64,000 bases of DNA from Dactylosporangium roseum (GCF_025264685.1 NZ_CP073721.1:7767501-7831500); one strand, 5' to 3'. Shown: positions 9,006 to 18,477, numbered from the stretch's first letter. The notes: generated by a model from the letters alone, not told the origin. Program-made: numbers and translations.

Positions 9006-9224
9006 TCAGGTGGCGCCGGTAATGCGGTCAGCGCCTTCGTCGATGGCCTGCGCTTCGGCGGTCACGGCGTCGCCGAGGCGGTCCAGTCGCTGCCCGGTTG
9101 CCGCGTCCGGGGAGCGGCGGGCACTGCGATGTAAGGTCGCCTCGGCCTCTTCCAGTTGCTGCGCGGTGTTGCGCATGGTGTCTGCGGTCCGTGCACGCTC
9201 GCCGGTTTCGTCACGCAACGTCAC
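9006..9224 (-). CDS. Small hydrophilic helical protein
   Basis: 72 residues from GTG at 9224, almost entirely charged and Ala/Gln-rich with heptad-like spacing (MRNTAQQLEEAEATLHRSAR), suggesting a coiled coil. Similar small proteins of unknown function occur in actinomycetes. It stands alone between a pseudogene and non-coding sequence. Confidence 0.55.
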   Translation of the reverse strand: MTLRDETGERARTADTMRNTAQQLEEAEATLHRSARRSPDAATGQRLDRLGDAVTAEAQAIDEGADRITGAT

Positions 9225-10100
9225 CCCACCCTGATACCCGGCGGCCAGCCTGGGTAACCGCCGCGGTCGTCAGCGCCGCTCATCTCGGCGTCAGTGGCGG
9301 TCCCGCCGGGCTGCGGCGCGACGGTCGAACGGGCGGCGCCGCTGGCGGGGGCCCGGCGGTGCCAGCGGTTATCGACGGCCCGATTGCCCGCCGGCCGGTG
9401 CGCCACGGCGGCCGCTGACCGGCCCCGCGCGATCGACGACCATGTCGGCGTGCCCGGCGGATTGAGCACCGTGGCCGGGCATCTGCCGCTGCGGCAGCCG
9501 CTTCAGCGGTCGTTCCCGTGAGGCGCCCGGCGCCAGGCGGGCAGCGGCGCTTCCCCGGAGCTTCGGTGGATCACCCAGAGAATCTGTGCTGGAGACACTA
9601 GACATGCTCTCCATCGCCGACTAATCTTCCTCGAGTCGAGAACAGGGAGTACGAGAGACGCTGACGATCCGCCCCGACAGTTGGGTGGAGAGCTGAGCCG
9701 GCAACATTACGGTTCGCTCAGTACGGCAGTACGAGATGGAAACCCCGGATGTTCGGGGGTGCAGGTGGGCGAGCCGGAAATTCGTTGGCGGCATCGCCCG
9801 TAGGGCAGTTCGGCCGCCGGTGGGGTCGCGAAGTTGCGTGGACCCGCAGCACCGGCGGAGTGCAGCACAGAGCAACACACGGCAACACGAAGAGAAGCAG
9901 AGGAAAGGGAGGGCTCTACACCGCTGGATCGCCCGCACCGGCCGCAGTTCAGCTGGGCGGACACCGTTGTTTCCATCGAACGAGAGGTGGTCTCCGGTCA
10001 CGCTTATGCGATCCTCGCACCCGACGCTGTCTGTGGCGTTCGGGGCGGACAAGACAAGCCGACGCACGTGTCGGCAGATGGTGTGTAACCCATAACCCTT
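9225..10100. other. Long stretch without a clear gene
   Basis: Several open frames exist but all are low-complexity or lack a domain. The last 450 bases before 10100 could be a long leader of the MerR gene. No riboswitch class was recognised by eye. Confidence 0.35.
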
Positions 10101-10128
10101 GGGCCCCGGCGCTATCGCGCCGGGGCCC
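10101..10128 (+). terminator. Strong GC hairpin before MerR gene
   Basis: A perfect 12-bp inverted repeat (10101-10112 with 10117-10128) closes TATC. It lies 16 bases before the start of the MerR gene, so it could end upstream transcription or restrict read-through into that gene. No U tract follows. Confidence 0.5.
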
Positions 10129-10144
10129 TCGACGCGGAGGCGCT

Positions 10145-10447
10145 ATGACCCAACCCGATGACCTGTTCGGCGACGAGGATTACCCCGCCTACACGATGGG
10201 CCGCGCCGCGGACATCGTCGGCACGTCACAGGACTTCCTTCGCCGCCTCGACGAGCTGAAACTCATCACCCCGCAACGCTCCGCCGGCGGACATCGCCGG
10301 TACTCCCGCTACCAGCTACGCCTCGCCGCCCGCGCCCGGGAGATGGTCGACCAGGGCACCGCCGTCGAGGCCGCCTGCCGGATCATCATCCTCGAAGACC
10401 AGCTCGAGGAAGCGCTGCGTATCAACGCAGAACGCCACTCCACCTGA
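10145..10447 (+). CDS. Small MerR-family regulator
   Basis: 100 residues: a MerR winged helix (YTMGRAADIVGTSQDFLRRL, then GGHRRYSRYQLRLAARAREM) followed by a short helix with VEAACRIIILEDQLEEA. There is no ligand domain. GGAGG precedes the ATG. This compact form is widespread in actinomycetes, sometimes near cold-shock genes, and the csp-helicase pair lies about 3.5 kb away. The target is unknown. Confidence 0.85.
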   Translation: MTQPDDLFGDEDYPAYTMGRAADIVGTSQDFLRRLDELKLITPQRSAGGHRRYSRYQLRLAARAREMVDQGTAVEAACRIIILEDQLEEALRINAERHST

Positions 10448-10735
10448 CCTCCACCCGCCCCGGCCAGGTGCAGGCGACAACCCCGGTGAAGCGCCATACC
10501 GAAGGTCGCACTACCGGCGGTGCTGCCCGGCGGGCCGCCATCGACCTCCAGCGCGGAGCCGGGCGGCGAGTTCCGCCACGGACCGGCCATCTGCGGGTGG
10601 CTCCGCCCAGCCAGTCGGCACCATCGGTGCGGGAGAACCCGCCGTAGCCGGTGAACGCGACCGGGTACGGCGACACCCGCGTATCGCGGTGCAGATCAAG
10701 CAGGGAGCGAAGGGCTGTCGCGGCCTTCTTCACAT

Positions 10736-11283
10736 GTGCGGATTCCGGGGCGGTCGGATGCTTCCGGGGTCGCCACGGTGCTGCCCCTCGACGGTGGTCC
10801 GATGGGGCAGACGCTGCGGACGCAGCAGCCGCAGGTGTTTGATGGCGGCGGCGTGTGGACAGTGTGGGCGCCGGTGACGGAGCGCGGTGAGACGATCGGG
10901 CTGCTGGAGCTGGTACTGCCGGTCGAGCCGGACGCCTCGGCGCTGGTGGAGGTGGGCCGGGTTGCGCATCTGCTCGGGTTCGTGGTGATCGCGAACCGGC
11001 GGCACACGGACCTGTCCGAGTGGGGGCAGCGCACCACGCCGTTCAACCTGTCGGCGGAGATCCAGCGCCGGCTGCTGCCCGGGGCGTTCACCTGCGAAGC
11101 GGGCGCGTTCACCCTGTCCGGGTGGCTGGAACCGGCGGCGAGCATCGGCGGGACACGTTCGACTACTCCCTCGCCCGGGACCTGCTGCACTTCAGCGTCA
11201 CCGACGCCATGGGCCACGGCGTCGCCAGCGCGCTGACCGCAACCCTCGGCGTCGGGAGCTTGCGCAACACCCGCCGCCAGGAG
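10736..11283 (+). pseudogene. Frameshifted SpoIIE/PP2C-type phosphatase remnant
   Basis: The first frame encodes a GAF-like end (VWAPVTERGETIGLLELVLP) and the PP2C entry (FNLSAEIQRRLLPGAF, EPAASIGG). The catalytic motif continues only in the next frame (DTFDYSLARDLLHFSVTDAM, then GHGVASALTATLGVGSLRN). One extra G near 11152 would restore the metal-binding GGDTFDY. The 3' end is lost where a converging STAS remnant begins. Such phosphatases dephosphorylate STAS antagonists, and two STAS genes lie nearby. Confidence 0.75.
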
Positions 11284-11298
11284 GCGTGGCGGTGGTGC

Positions 11299-11610
11299 TC
11301 AGGCGGAGATGTCGGCTTCTGCCGCGTCGATGTCCTCGCTGAGGCGGATCAGGCGGTCCGCCGACGTGAGTTGCAGGACGTTGCGCACGACCGGCCGGGC
11401 CGCGGCCACATAGACGCGGCCGTCGCGGTCGAGTAGCTCCTTGTGCAGCCACACCATCATGCCGAGCGCGGTGGAGTCGATGAGCCGCACGGCGGCCAGG
11501 TCCAGCACGACGAACCGCGCGCCGTCGTCCAGCGCCCGCCGCAGGTGTCGACGCACCGGCGGGACGGTGCCCAGGTCTGTGGGACCCTGGGCTCGTTCGG
11601 CGCCGGCGCC
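11299..11610 (-). pseudogene. STAS-domain anti-sigma antagonist, N-terminally damaged
   Basis: The minus frame gives a STAS domain: DLGTVPPVRRHLRRAL, then FVVLDLAAVRLIDSTALGMM, where the Ser of IDS-T fits the phosphorylatable site. An in-frame TGA lies before the domain and the only usable start, GTG at 11556, would remove the first strand. It probably paired with the neighbouring phosphatase remnant. Confidence 0.6.
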
Positions 11611-12026
11611 CTCCAGGCGTCGGGTGATGCGGCGGCAGCGCCGCCGTCATGTGCAGCCGCATCAAGAGGTCCCCGGTTCCGAAGCGTTCGGCGGGATCGA
11701 CGTGCCGCCGAGTCGTACCGGCGTGATTACCCGCAGCAGGTGAGGCAAAACGGTCCCACGGTACTCGTGGGCCAGGTCCTGCCCGCGACCGGCGAGCACA
11801 TCACATACCGCATCGTGTGCTGGCCGCCGGGAGACGCCGCGCCGGGGACAGCGGCAACGACCGGCCACAGTCGGGCCGCCCTGGGTTGAGTCACCAGTGC
11901 TCGCCGGGATCTCCTGCGATCGGGCTCAGGCCCCTGCCACCGCAGATGCTTGCCGTATGACAACGGTTGCAGCTTGCCATGCATCCGTTATGGTCGCTTT
12001 CGCGTATATGGGGATCGAGGTGGAGC
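11611..12026. other. No convincing gene
   Basis: Short open frames only; nothing with domain or ribosome-binding support between the STAS remnant and the intact STAS gene. Confidence 0.4.
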
Positions 12027-12350
12027 GTGGCACTGTCGGTAGACGTCCAGACCCGAGTGGGCGGGCCGGTTGCGATCACCCTGCGCGGCGAACTCGATCA
12101 GAGCACCGCACAGCAGCTACGCGCCGCGGTGACCGCCGCGCTGGCCTCCAGCCCGCTTCGGCTGTGCCTCGACATGACCCTGGTGACCTTCGTCGACTCC
12201 TCCGGATTCGGTGCCATGGTCGCCTCGCACAAGGCATGCCACGAACGCGGCTGCAACCTCACCCTCGAAGGAGTCAGCCACACCCTCTACCAGCGGCTCC
12301 ATGTCACCGGCCTCACCGACCTGTTCGGGCTGACCCGGCCGTCTACCTAG
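12027..12350 (+). CDS. STAS-domain anti-sigma factor antagonist
   Basis: 107 residues from GTG at 12027. The fold pattern is complete: VAITLRGELDQSTAQQLRAA, LRLCLDMTLVTFVDSSGFGA and GCNLTLEGV. VDSSG is the switch region whose Ser is normally phosphorylated by an anti-sigma kinase. In partner-switching systems the unphosphorylated form releases a sigma factor. No anti-sigma kinase is seen in the window. Confidence 0.85.
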   Translation: MALSVDVQTRVGGPVAITLRGELDQSTAQQLRAAVTAALASSPLRLCLDMTLVTFVDSSGFGAMVASHKACHERGCNLTLEGVSHTLYQRLHVTGLTDLFGLTRPST

Positions 12351-12766
12351 TCGGCATACCCGCTCGTCGAGCGCGACGGCGAACGGGTACCGTCCCTTCC
12401 TGACGGTCCGCGCTCCGACGTTGCGTTTGACCACGACGCTGCTCGCGGAGCGGACGGGTGCGGAAAGGTGCCCCGTCGCCGGGGCTGTTCCCCGGCCAGC
12501 CACGAACCTAGCGGCAGGCCGATTCGCGGCAGCGCCAGAAGGTCGTGGGCCACCTCAACGGGCAGCGCTGGATCGACGCCGAGAACGGCACCTACGCGCG
12601 GCTGTCCCACGAGGTCCCGGTAGCCGACGAAGTCCCCGGCGAGCGTCAGACCCTTCTCGAGCATGTCGATGCCGGAGAAGTCGCCGCCGTCGACGGCCCG
12701 GGCGCTCTCCTCGACGCTGAGGATGGCCACGCGCAGCAGTGCGTGCTCCGGCGGGTTGGCGCTCAC
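12347..12766 (-). CDS. Hypothetical protein coupled to ABC exporter remnant
   Basis: 139 residues from GTG at 12766, overlapping the stop of the ABC fragment (GTGA) after AAGGGGG. The N-terminal 90 residues look conserved (LRVAILSVEESARAVDGGDF, LLALPRIGLPLGSWLA); the last 45 are low-complexity and may be a shifted tail. Function unknown. It is left without an intact upstream gene. Confidence 0.55.
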   Translation of the reverse strand: MSANPPEHALLRVAILSVEESARAVDGGDFSGIDMLEKGLTLAGDFVGYRDLVGQPRVGAVLGVDPALPVEVAHDLLALPRIGLPLGSWLAGEQPRRRGTFPHPSAPRAASWSNATSERGPSGRDGTRSPSRSTSGYAD

Positions 12767-12998
12767 CGGCTGCCCCCTTCCTGGTCGGCCGCAGGCCCGA
12801 ACGAGAACGCGTCGGCTGTGCCGAAGTGCGCGTAGAGGCTGGCCTGCAGGGTGTAGAGCTCGTGGTAGAGGCCGCCGAGCGCCATGAGGGCCGAGTGGTC
12901 GCCCTCCTCGACGATCCGGCCCTCGCTGAACACGTAGATGCGGTCGGCGGCGGCGATGTTGGCCAGCCGGTGCGAGACCACCACGGTTGTGCCCCCTG
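12763..12998 (-). pseudogene. C-terminal fragment of an ABC exporter
   Basis: The frame begins at GGTTVVVSHRLANIAAADRI, the H-loop of an MsbA/LmrA-type ATPase, and runs through FSEGRIVEEGDHSALMALGG to the end. Walker A, signature and Walker B are all absent. The break coincides with an IS701-like transposase fragment on the other strand. Confidence 0.8.
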
Positions 12999-13240
12999 GA
13001 CTGGCGGTTGTTCCTGCCCGAGTCTTGGAATGCGGTCAAAGCCGGCCCAGCGGCGGTGAAAGCGGCCAAGGCCAAGCAGCACCGGACGTTGAGCAGCGCC
13101 CGGCGGGCGGCCCCGCCGGCAGCGCCTGCCGGGAATGAGATCGATGTGGAGGCGGTCACCGAGGCAGCGCGGCAGCGGCGGCTCAGGTCCGCGATCCCGG
13201 ACAGTGAAGGGCACCGTCCGAAGTGGACCCTTGGCGATGG
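12987..13240 (+). mobile_element. Internal fragment of an IS701-like transposase
   Basis: The plus frame encodes CPLDWRLFLPESWNAV and, after an Ala-rich stretch, RRLRSAIPDSEGHRPKWTLG. Both match the central part of IS701-family DDE transposases. The 5' and 3' parts are missing and the frame degrades after 13225. No terminal inverted repeats were found. It abuts the truncated ABC exporter, so insertion followed by deletion is likely. Confidence 0.7.
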
Positions 13241-13365
13241 CTGCAACTCGCACCGCCGCCGTGCGACCTGACGGGAGGAGAAGGCGGTTGTCGGAAGGAT
13301 CGTGGGATCAACGCCGATCCTGAACACCGTCGCCTCATCCGTGCGGCACCGACATGTACGGAATT

Positions 13366-13941
13366 TCAAGAATCAATCATCCAGTCCCTCATCATCACGA
13401 CAAAGGTGAATCCGGCGCTCGTCGGACGACGTAGCGAAATGTCGCACTTGATCCGGCGCAGCACCTCGTTTCTGCTGAGGCCGAGCCCTTGCGCGATGAG
13501 CCGCTCCGGACGCACCGGCACCGGATCCTCGAAGACGACCTCCACCTGGACCGGCCACGCCTCGTCGAGCCATGCCGACGGGGTATCCAGCCGCCAGGCC
13601 CCCTGCCAGTCCAGGGTGAACCGGTTGCGCCGGGCGAGCAGCGGATCCAACAGCGTGGCCGCCACCAACTCCGGATCGTTGGCGTGGTAGCCGTCAAGCT
13701 CAGCCGGATCGAAGGATCTGACCGGCGCTCGCTCGTACACGGTGATCTTGCTCGTCCGATCGCAGGCCACGCACCGGACCAGCAGCCACACGTCCAGCAA
13801 CTTGCCGTTGGCGTTGACGCGGAACCTGCCCTCACCGGTGGTGGCCGACTCCGACCGACAGTCCACGCACCGCAACGACAGCAGAGGCAGACTGGTCCGA
13901 CGAACGACCCAGGGCAGCACAATATGAGGTTGTGAAGACAT
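13366..13941 (-). CDS. DUF1062 family protein
   Basis: 191 residues starting MSSQPHIVLPW. A Cys pair (LRCVDCRS) and a second pair (VRCVACDR) suggest a zinc ribbon in the first 75 residues; FRVNANGKLLDVWLL between them is typical of DUF1062. The C-terminus carries LSRNEVLRRIKCDISL. The start at 13941 follows GAGAGA. No function is known for the family. Confidence 0.85.
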   Translation of the reverse strand: MSSQPHIVLPWVVRRTSLPLLSLRCVDCRSESATTGEGRFRVNANGKLLDVWLLVRCVACDRTSKITVYERAPVRSFDPAELDGYHANDPELVAATLLDPLLARRNRFTLDWQGAWRLDTPSAWLDEAWPVQVEVVFEDPVPVRPERLIAQGLGLSRNEVLRRIKCDISLRRPTSAGFTFVVMMRDWMIDS

Positions 13942-14162
13942 GATGATCTCTCTCAAGACCTGACACGAGGCCGATTGCGCGCGGCCTCAAACGCTGCATG
14001 AACGGGCGCATACGAGCAGCCCGACAGAACCGACGGGAGGGTCGGCCTGAAGATGAGCGGAAGAAGGCGTCAGGTCTAAAGAGCAGGCGGGGTCACGCGG
14101 TTTGTCCTCTATCCTCGCTGCGACGGGGCCACAGGCAACCTATGAGAACGCGGAAGGGAAGC

Positions 14163-14756
14163 TCAAACGGTTTTCCGCTGCCCGCGGAGAGCCCTCGACG
14201 CCCTGCGCCACCGCCTACATCTCCAGATCATCGATGCTCTCGCCCACCGGCCAGCGAGCCCGGCAGCTTGACGGTGAACACCACGTTCGGCTCGGGAACC
14301 TCGACCCGGCCCGCTCCACATAGCGGCGGCCCTGACGCACCGAAACGCCGTACTGGTCGGCCAGCACCCGCGCAGCCGTGCCAGCCGACAGCCCGGCCGC
14401 GACCAAGTCGGAAGCGGCATCCGCACCGCGGCGTCACGTTCGCTAGCGTAGATCATGTACACGTTCTGGACTGCGGTAAAGATCCAGTCTGCATGGTTGT
14501 CGTCGGCGTCCGCCAGCGCTCGCGCGACCAGCGCCAGACCGGCCGGGTCTTTCCGACGAAGCAGCGCATCCGCGGTCACGAGGGTGACGAACGTGTCGTC
14601 AGCATCAAGCAGGAGCCGTCGCAGCGGCTGTGCCGACTCCGGCATCTCCGCAAAACTCGCCAGGGCCCGGCCGGCATCCGCCCGGTCCTGGTAGGCGCCG
14701 CTGCCGGCCAGCCTCAGCAGCGCCGCAACCACGGCACGTCGAGCTTCCACGTCCAT
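14163..14756 (-). CDS. HEAT-like repeat protein, C-terminus probably replaced
   Basis: Residues 1 to about 112 form HEAT-like helices (VVAALLRLAGSGAYQDRADA, LRRLLLDADDTFVTLVTADA, ADDNHADWIFTAVQNVY). After about 14420 the frame runs on through the sequence of an unrelated HTH/RHH remnant, so the last 85 residues are out-of-frame readings of that remnant. The original may have ended soon after ERDAAVR. Function unknown. Confidence 0.6.
   Translation of the reverse strand: MDVEARRAVVAALLRLAGSGAYQDRADAGRALASFAEMPESAQPLRRLLLDADDTFVTLVTADALLRRKDPAGLALVARALADADDNHADWIFTAVQNVYMIYASERDAAVRMPLPTWSRPGCRLARLRGCWPTSTAFRCVRAAAMWSGPGRGSRAERGVHRQAAGLAGRWARASMIWRCRRWRRASRALRGQRKTV
14215..14440 (-). pseudogene. 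HTH plus ribbon-helix-helix regulator remnant
   Basis: One frame gives LVAAGLSAGTAARVLADQYG and VSVRQGRRYVERAG, a helix-turn-helix. After a frameshift near 14300 another gives VEVPEPNVVFTVKLPGSLA, the entry to a ribbon-helix-helix that then stops. Intact versions in actinomycetes join both parts in one protein, often near mobile elements. It lies inside the 3' part of the HEAT ORF. Confidence 0.5.
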
Positions 14757-14925
14757 GCCCGTCATCATCGAGGACGTCCGTTCGCGTTTCCGCCCCGACT
14801 CCGACCTACCAGCCGCATGGGACCGACTATCGATGTCCGATGGCGAGCACACAGCGGCAGATGTGCGCGGTCAGCACTCGTTGGCTAACGGCGCAGGTTG
14901 TCCCACTACGGGCTTGACGCCGAGT

Positions 14926-15654
14926 TCACCTGTGCTGAACCCACAGGTTTTCCTCGACGTATACGCCGCGGTCCCGTTCCCGATCGATCAGCACGAGGTT
15001 GAGCGCTCCGGGGACTACATATTCCCGGCTGACGGGAAACACCATGTCCGCCCAACTCTCCCATTCAGCGACGGTTCCTTCGATCACCATCGACCGCGGA
15101 GCTGGACAGAGCACCCGGGCCCCCATGCGCTGGTGGGTGCGGATCCATGGATCGATCGAGAGTCCGTCCGGGCGACTCCATCCGGCGTACTCGGCCATCG
15201 ACACCATCGGGTAGCGGTGCTTCCACGTCGGTCGAAGCGGAGCGACCACATGCGTAAGGCCGTCGCTGCACGCTCGTCGCGCCAACTCCTCAAGCACGAC
15301 ACCGGCCATACCGCGCCTGTCATGCGATGAGCCCACGGCAACCGCCATGAAGCTCAGGCTCGTGGGCTCGATGCCGGCTTCTCGGCCGTCCACCGCACGG
15401 ATCAACGCGTCGTCGTAGCCCGGGGGCAGGTCGTCAGCGCTGCCGTCCCAGGCCATCGGCACTCCCCAACCGCCGGCGACGACAGAACCCCCATCGAGCA
15501 CCATGACGTCGTATCGCGCGAAGTACTCCTCAACCCGGCCCATGTATCTCTTCGGCACGTTGTCGTGGAAAACGAACTCTGGCCAGCGTTCGCGGAACAC
15601 GACGGCCGCCGCCTCGTGCAGCTCGGGCCGATCGGCGCGAGTCACAATCTCCAC
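14926..15654 (-). CDS. GNAT-family N-acetyltransferase
   Basis: 242 residues from GTG at 15654. The acetyl-CoA binding region follows the GNAT pattern (LSFMAVAVGSSHDRRGMAG, VVLEELARRACSDGLTHVVA). The C-terminal half (IDPWIRTHQRMGARVLCPAP) is specific to a subfamily of unknown substrate. No Shine-Dalgarno is obvious; a second GTG at 15645 is an alternative start. Confidence 0.75.
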   Translation of the reverse strand: MEIVTRADRPELHEAAAVVFRERWPEFVFHDNVPKRYMGRVEEYFARYDVMVLDGGSVVAGGWGVPMAWDGSADDLPPGYDDALIRAVDGREAGIEPTSLSFMAVAVGSSHDRRGMAGVVLEELARRACSDGLTHVVAPLRPTWKHRYPMVSMAEYAGWSRPDGLSIDPWIRTHQRMGARVLCPAPRSMVIEGTVAEWESWADMVFPVSREYVVPGALNLVLIDRERDRGVYVEENLWVQHR

Positions 15655-15874
15655 GCCGGCAAAATATCGGCGTCGCCAAGTGGGCGCAACGCCGTTGTTC
15701 GGGCAATCCCCTGCACTCAACTCGGCAGCCTCCAGTCCGGGTATGCGTGGCGGACGCGGCGCAGCGCGGGTGGGTGAGCCGAGTCCCGGTCGGCCGTGGG
15801 GCGGAACGAGTCCGTCGTGTCGTGCAACACGACCGGCCCGCAGCTTCGTGTTAGGGGGGAGCAGGGAGGGCCGG

Positions 15875-16360
15875 TTGATATTCGAGGAGTACGTGGCGGC
15901 GCGGTTGCCCGCGCTGCTGCGGCAGGCGACGGTGCTAGCCGGCGATCCGCACGTGGCTGAGGACGTCGTCCAGGACGTACTGATCAAAGCGCAGCCGAGG
16001 TGGGCGCGGATCAGCGAGCTGGACGTGCCGGACGCGTACCTGCGCAAGATGATCGTGAATGAGCTGCTGTCAGCCCGCCGCCGGGTCGCTGCCGTCCTCC
16101 GCCGGGAACGGGTCCACTGGCCGGCGCCGGCCCAGGATGGCGTCGACGTGGTCGTGCGGCGCGAGGCGATCTTGCAGGTGATCCGTACCCTCCCGGTCCG
16201 TCAGCGCCTCGTGATCGCTCTGCGCTTCTACGAGGACATGACCGACGGCGACATCGCCGCGCTGCTGGGCTGCACCGAGGGGACAGTACGCAGTCAAGCG
16301 TCGCGTGCGCTGGCCAAGCTGCGCGAGATCGCCGCGTTGCAGCCGGTACGGGAGGACTGA
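15875..16360 (+). CDS. SigE-type ECF sigma factor
   Basis: 161 residues from TTG at 15875, five bases after GGGAGGG. Sigma2 shows FEEYVAARLPALLRQA, DPHVAEDVVQDVL and VPDAYLRKMIVNELLS. Sigma4 shows LPVRQRLVIALRFYEDMTDG and the HTH IAALLGCTEGTVRSQASRAL. The start overlaps no upstream gene; the stop overlaps the start of the anti-sigma-like gene by one base, so the two are coupled. Confidence 0.9.
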   Translation: MIFEEYVAARLPALLRQATVLAGDPHVAEDVVQDVLIKAQPRWARISELDVPDAYLRKMIVNELLSARRRVAAVLRRERVHWPAPAQDGVDVVVRREAILQVIRTLPVRQRLVIALRFYEDMTDGDIAALLGCTEGTVRSQASRALAKLREIAALQPVRED

Positions 16361-17385
16361 TGATCGACACCGATGCCATCCGAAGCGCCTTCGCCGCCCT
16401 CGCCGACGAGGCCCCGCCATCGGACCGGATCCGCGCCTCGCTGACCATCCGCGCGCGGCGGCACCGCCAGCGCCGGCTGATCCTGCGGCTCGCCGGCGCC
16501 GGTACGGTCGCGGCCGCCACCGGTGTCGCGGCGACCGGAGCGTGGCGTCTCACCCAACCCCCCGCGTCGAGGTTCCCGGTGCTTCATGCCGGACCCGGGG
16601 GCGGCTGGCTGGAGGTTCCCCTGCGCTTCCGTCCAGCATGGCTGCCCCGCAGCTACGGCGAGGGCAAACGCACCGTCATCGTGGACGGGACACAGGCCCC
16701 CGTCCTCTCGCGGGACTGGCAGCCAGGCACCGCGAACCAGGCGATCTCGCTGCTGATCGGCTGGCACCCGTCGCTCGATCCCGACCGGCCGAGCGGTCGG
16801 CCGACAACCGTCGACGTCAATGGCGTGCCCGGCCGGCTCGTCCAGGTCGCCGATCAGACCCCCGGCACGTACCTCACCTGGCAGCCGCCCGGCCAACCGC
16901 AACTGTTGGTGAGCGTACACACCGATGACGTCGCGGACGCCCAACAGGACTTGGCCCTGCGGGTCGCGCGTTCAGTGCGGCCGGATCCGGAAGTCACCTG
17001 GGTCGGCCCCCGTTTCGGCTGGCTGCCGCCGGACCTCGCCACCGTGCCGTGGCGGCTGAACCACGGGTTCGAGGACACGAACTGGACCCAGGAGGTGGCG
17101 ATGAGCGACCCCGGCGGACGGCAGCTCCTCATCAGCATGGGGACCAGCGCCGCGATGCGGCTGGAAAACACGTTCGCCACCACGCCGATCCGCATCCGCG
17201 AGTGGAGCGGCTGGCAGGTGCCCGAGATGAAACAACTCTTCCTGACCCTGCCCGACGGCGTCGAGGTGTTCGCCCAACTCGACGACGGACCCGGCGACGA
17301 GCAGGCAATGCCCACGCTGATCCGGATCATCGAGGAGTTTGAGTTCGGACCATGGCCGGACATGAGCTGGATCGGTGGACGGTGA
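16360..17385 (+). CDS. Membrane-anchored anti-sigma-like protein
   Basis: 341 residues, start shared with the sigma stop. Residues 1-40 form a charged cytoplasmic segment that could hold the sigma factor, residues about 42-62 are one membrane helix (LAGAGTVAAATGVAATGAW), and the remaining 275 residues would be extracytoplasmic with Trp/Pro-rich beta-like sequence. This layout is typical of partners of SigE-type factors. No zinc HxxxCxxC motif is seen. The signal sensed is unknown. Confidence 0.75.
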   Translation: MIDTDAIRSAFAALADEAPPSDRIRASLTIRARRHRQRRLILRLAGAGTVAAATGVAATGAWRLTQPPASRFPVLHAGPGGGWLEVPLRFRPAWLPRSYGEGKRTVIVDGTQAPVLSRDWQPGTANQAISLLIGWHPSLDPDRPSGRPTTVDVNGVPGRLVQVADQTPGTYLTWQPPGQPQLLVSVHTDDVADAQQDLALRVARSVRPDPEVTWVGPRFGWLPPDLATVPWRLNHGFEDTNWTQEVAMSDPGGRQLLISMGTSAAMRLENTFATTPIRIREWSGWQVPEMKQLFLTLPDGVEVFAQLDDGPGDEQAMPTLIRIIEEFEFGPWPDMSWIGGR

Positions 17386-17399
17386 TGTCCAGGATTGCC

Positions 17400-17723
17400 C
17401 CCAGACGCACTGACATCGGCATTATGCAGGTAATCCTTGTCAAGGGTCTGGTGAAGTTGATCCTGGTGAGGGCTGGTTATGACGTCCTATGGCAGGAGCG
17501 CGACACGACACTCGCCCAATGGATCAGACTCCTCCGGCCGTCGGGAAGGCTCGTGTTCATCGAAGGCCGGTGGACTACAGGTGCCGGACTGTCAGCGGCA
17601 GAGGCAAGCGCGCTCCTTCGACGTCATGGTCGGAGGGCCGAGCTGCGGCTGCTCAACGATCACGCGCTCTGGGGCCAGACCATCACCGACGAGCGCTATC
17701 TGCTGCTCAGCCGGCAAGGATGA
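17400..17723 (+). pseudogene. C-terminal fragment of a SAM-dependent methyltransferase
   Basis: The frame ends with a typical class I methyltransferase C-terminus: LAQWIRLLRPSGRLVFIEG, GAGLSAAEASALLRRH and TDERYLLLSR. The SAM-binding GxGxG region and the first 100-150 residues are missing, and the sequence before residue 35 does not fit the family. Confidence 0.65.
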
Positions 17724-17941
17724 CCGTCACTGAACAAGTCGGCATCCGGACGCGCCGCCGATCACCGTCGTCGGCTCGCCGGCTCCCATCACGTTCCGTC
17801 TTGGCCTCGACGACCCCGGGGCCTACACGTCGGTGCGCGCTCGTGCCGAATTGAGTGCACTCGATCATGGCAGCAAGCAAGCACGCGATCATGCTGGGGC
17901 GCTGCGCCACGACGGCGGACGCGGCTTGGCATGATCTCGCC

Positions 17942-18364
17942 ATGGCCACCTATGAAGTTGCGTTGGTGCTTCTCGTCGACGCCTCGGGGGCGGTACTCAT
18001 GCAGCATCGCGATGATTGGACCTCGATCTCTCCGAATCAGTGGAGCTTGCCAGGCGGCCATGTCGAGCAAGGTGAAACGCCAGAACAGGCGGCGCACCGA
18101 GAGTTGCTCGAGGAGGCGGGCCTGACGGCGGGAGAGCTGCGCCTGTTGTGGAGCGGCCCTCGTCCATACGAGACAGGATTCCCGCACACGGTGACCGTTC
18201 ACGTCTTCCACGGCACGACCAACGCTACGCAGCGGGACGTGGTTGTCGGCGAAGGACGCGCGATGGTGTTCATCCCGCGGGAACAGGTTCTCGACCGCGA
18301 CTTGGCTGTGACGACCGCTACGATCCTGCCACTCCATCTGGGCAGCGCTGGCGACGCTCACTGA
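17942..18364 (+). CDS. Nudix hydrolase
   Basis: 140 residues with a full Nudix box at residues 39-61 (starts GGHVEQGETPEQ, ends RELLEEAGL), which binds the metal and pyrophosphate. It begins VALVLLVDASGAVLMQHR, common in NUDIX proteins of the MutT/ADP-ribose type. The ATG at 17942 has no Shine-Dalgarno; a CATGAT-like -10 lies close upstream, so a leaderless message is possible. Substrate unknown. Confidence 0.9.
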   Translation: MATYEVALVLLVDASGAVLMQHRDDWTSISPNQWSLPGGHVEQGETPEQAAHRELLEEAGLTAGELRLLWSGPRPYETGFPHTVTVHVFHGTTNATQRDVVVGEGRAMVFIPREQVLDRDLAVTTATILPLHLGSAGDAH

Positions 18365-18477
18365 TCCGCCGCCGATCGTGCGCGGCGTTTGCCGGGGCTC
18401 CGCCACGGTCCGTGCTGGCCGTCAGGGCGGCAACCGGCAGCAAGGGTACTCCATCATGCCGATGACAGCGCACCCGA

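Noticed and set aside
9600..10100. Riboswitch upstream of the small MerR gene
   Set aside because: The leader is long, but I could not match it to a known aptamer pattern; a covariance search would be needed.
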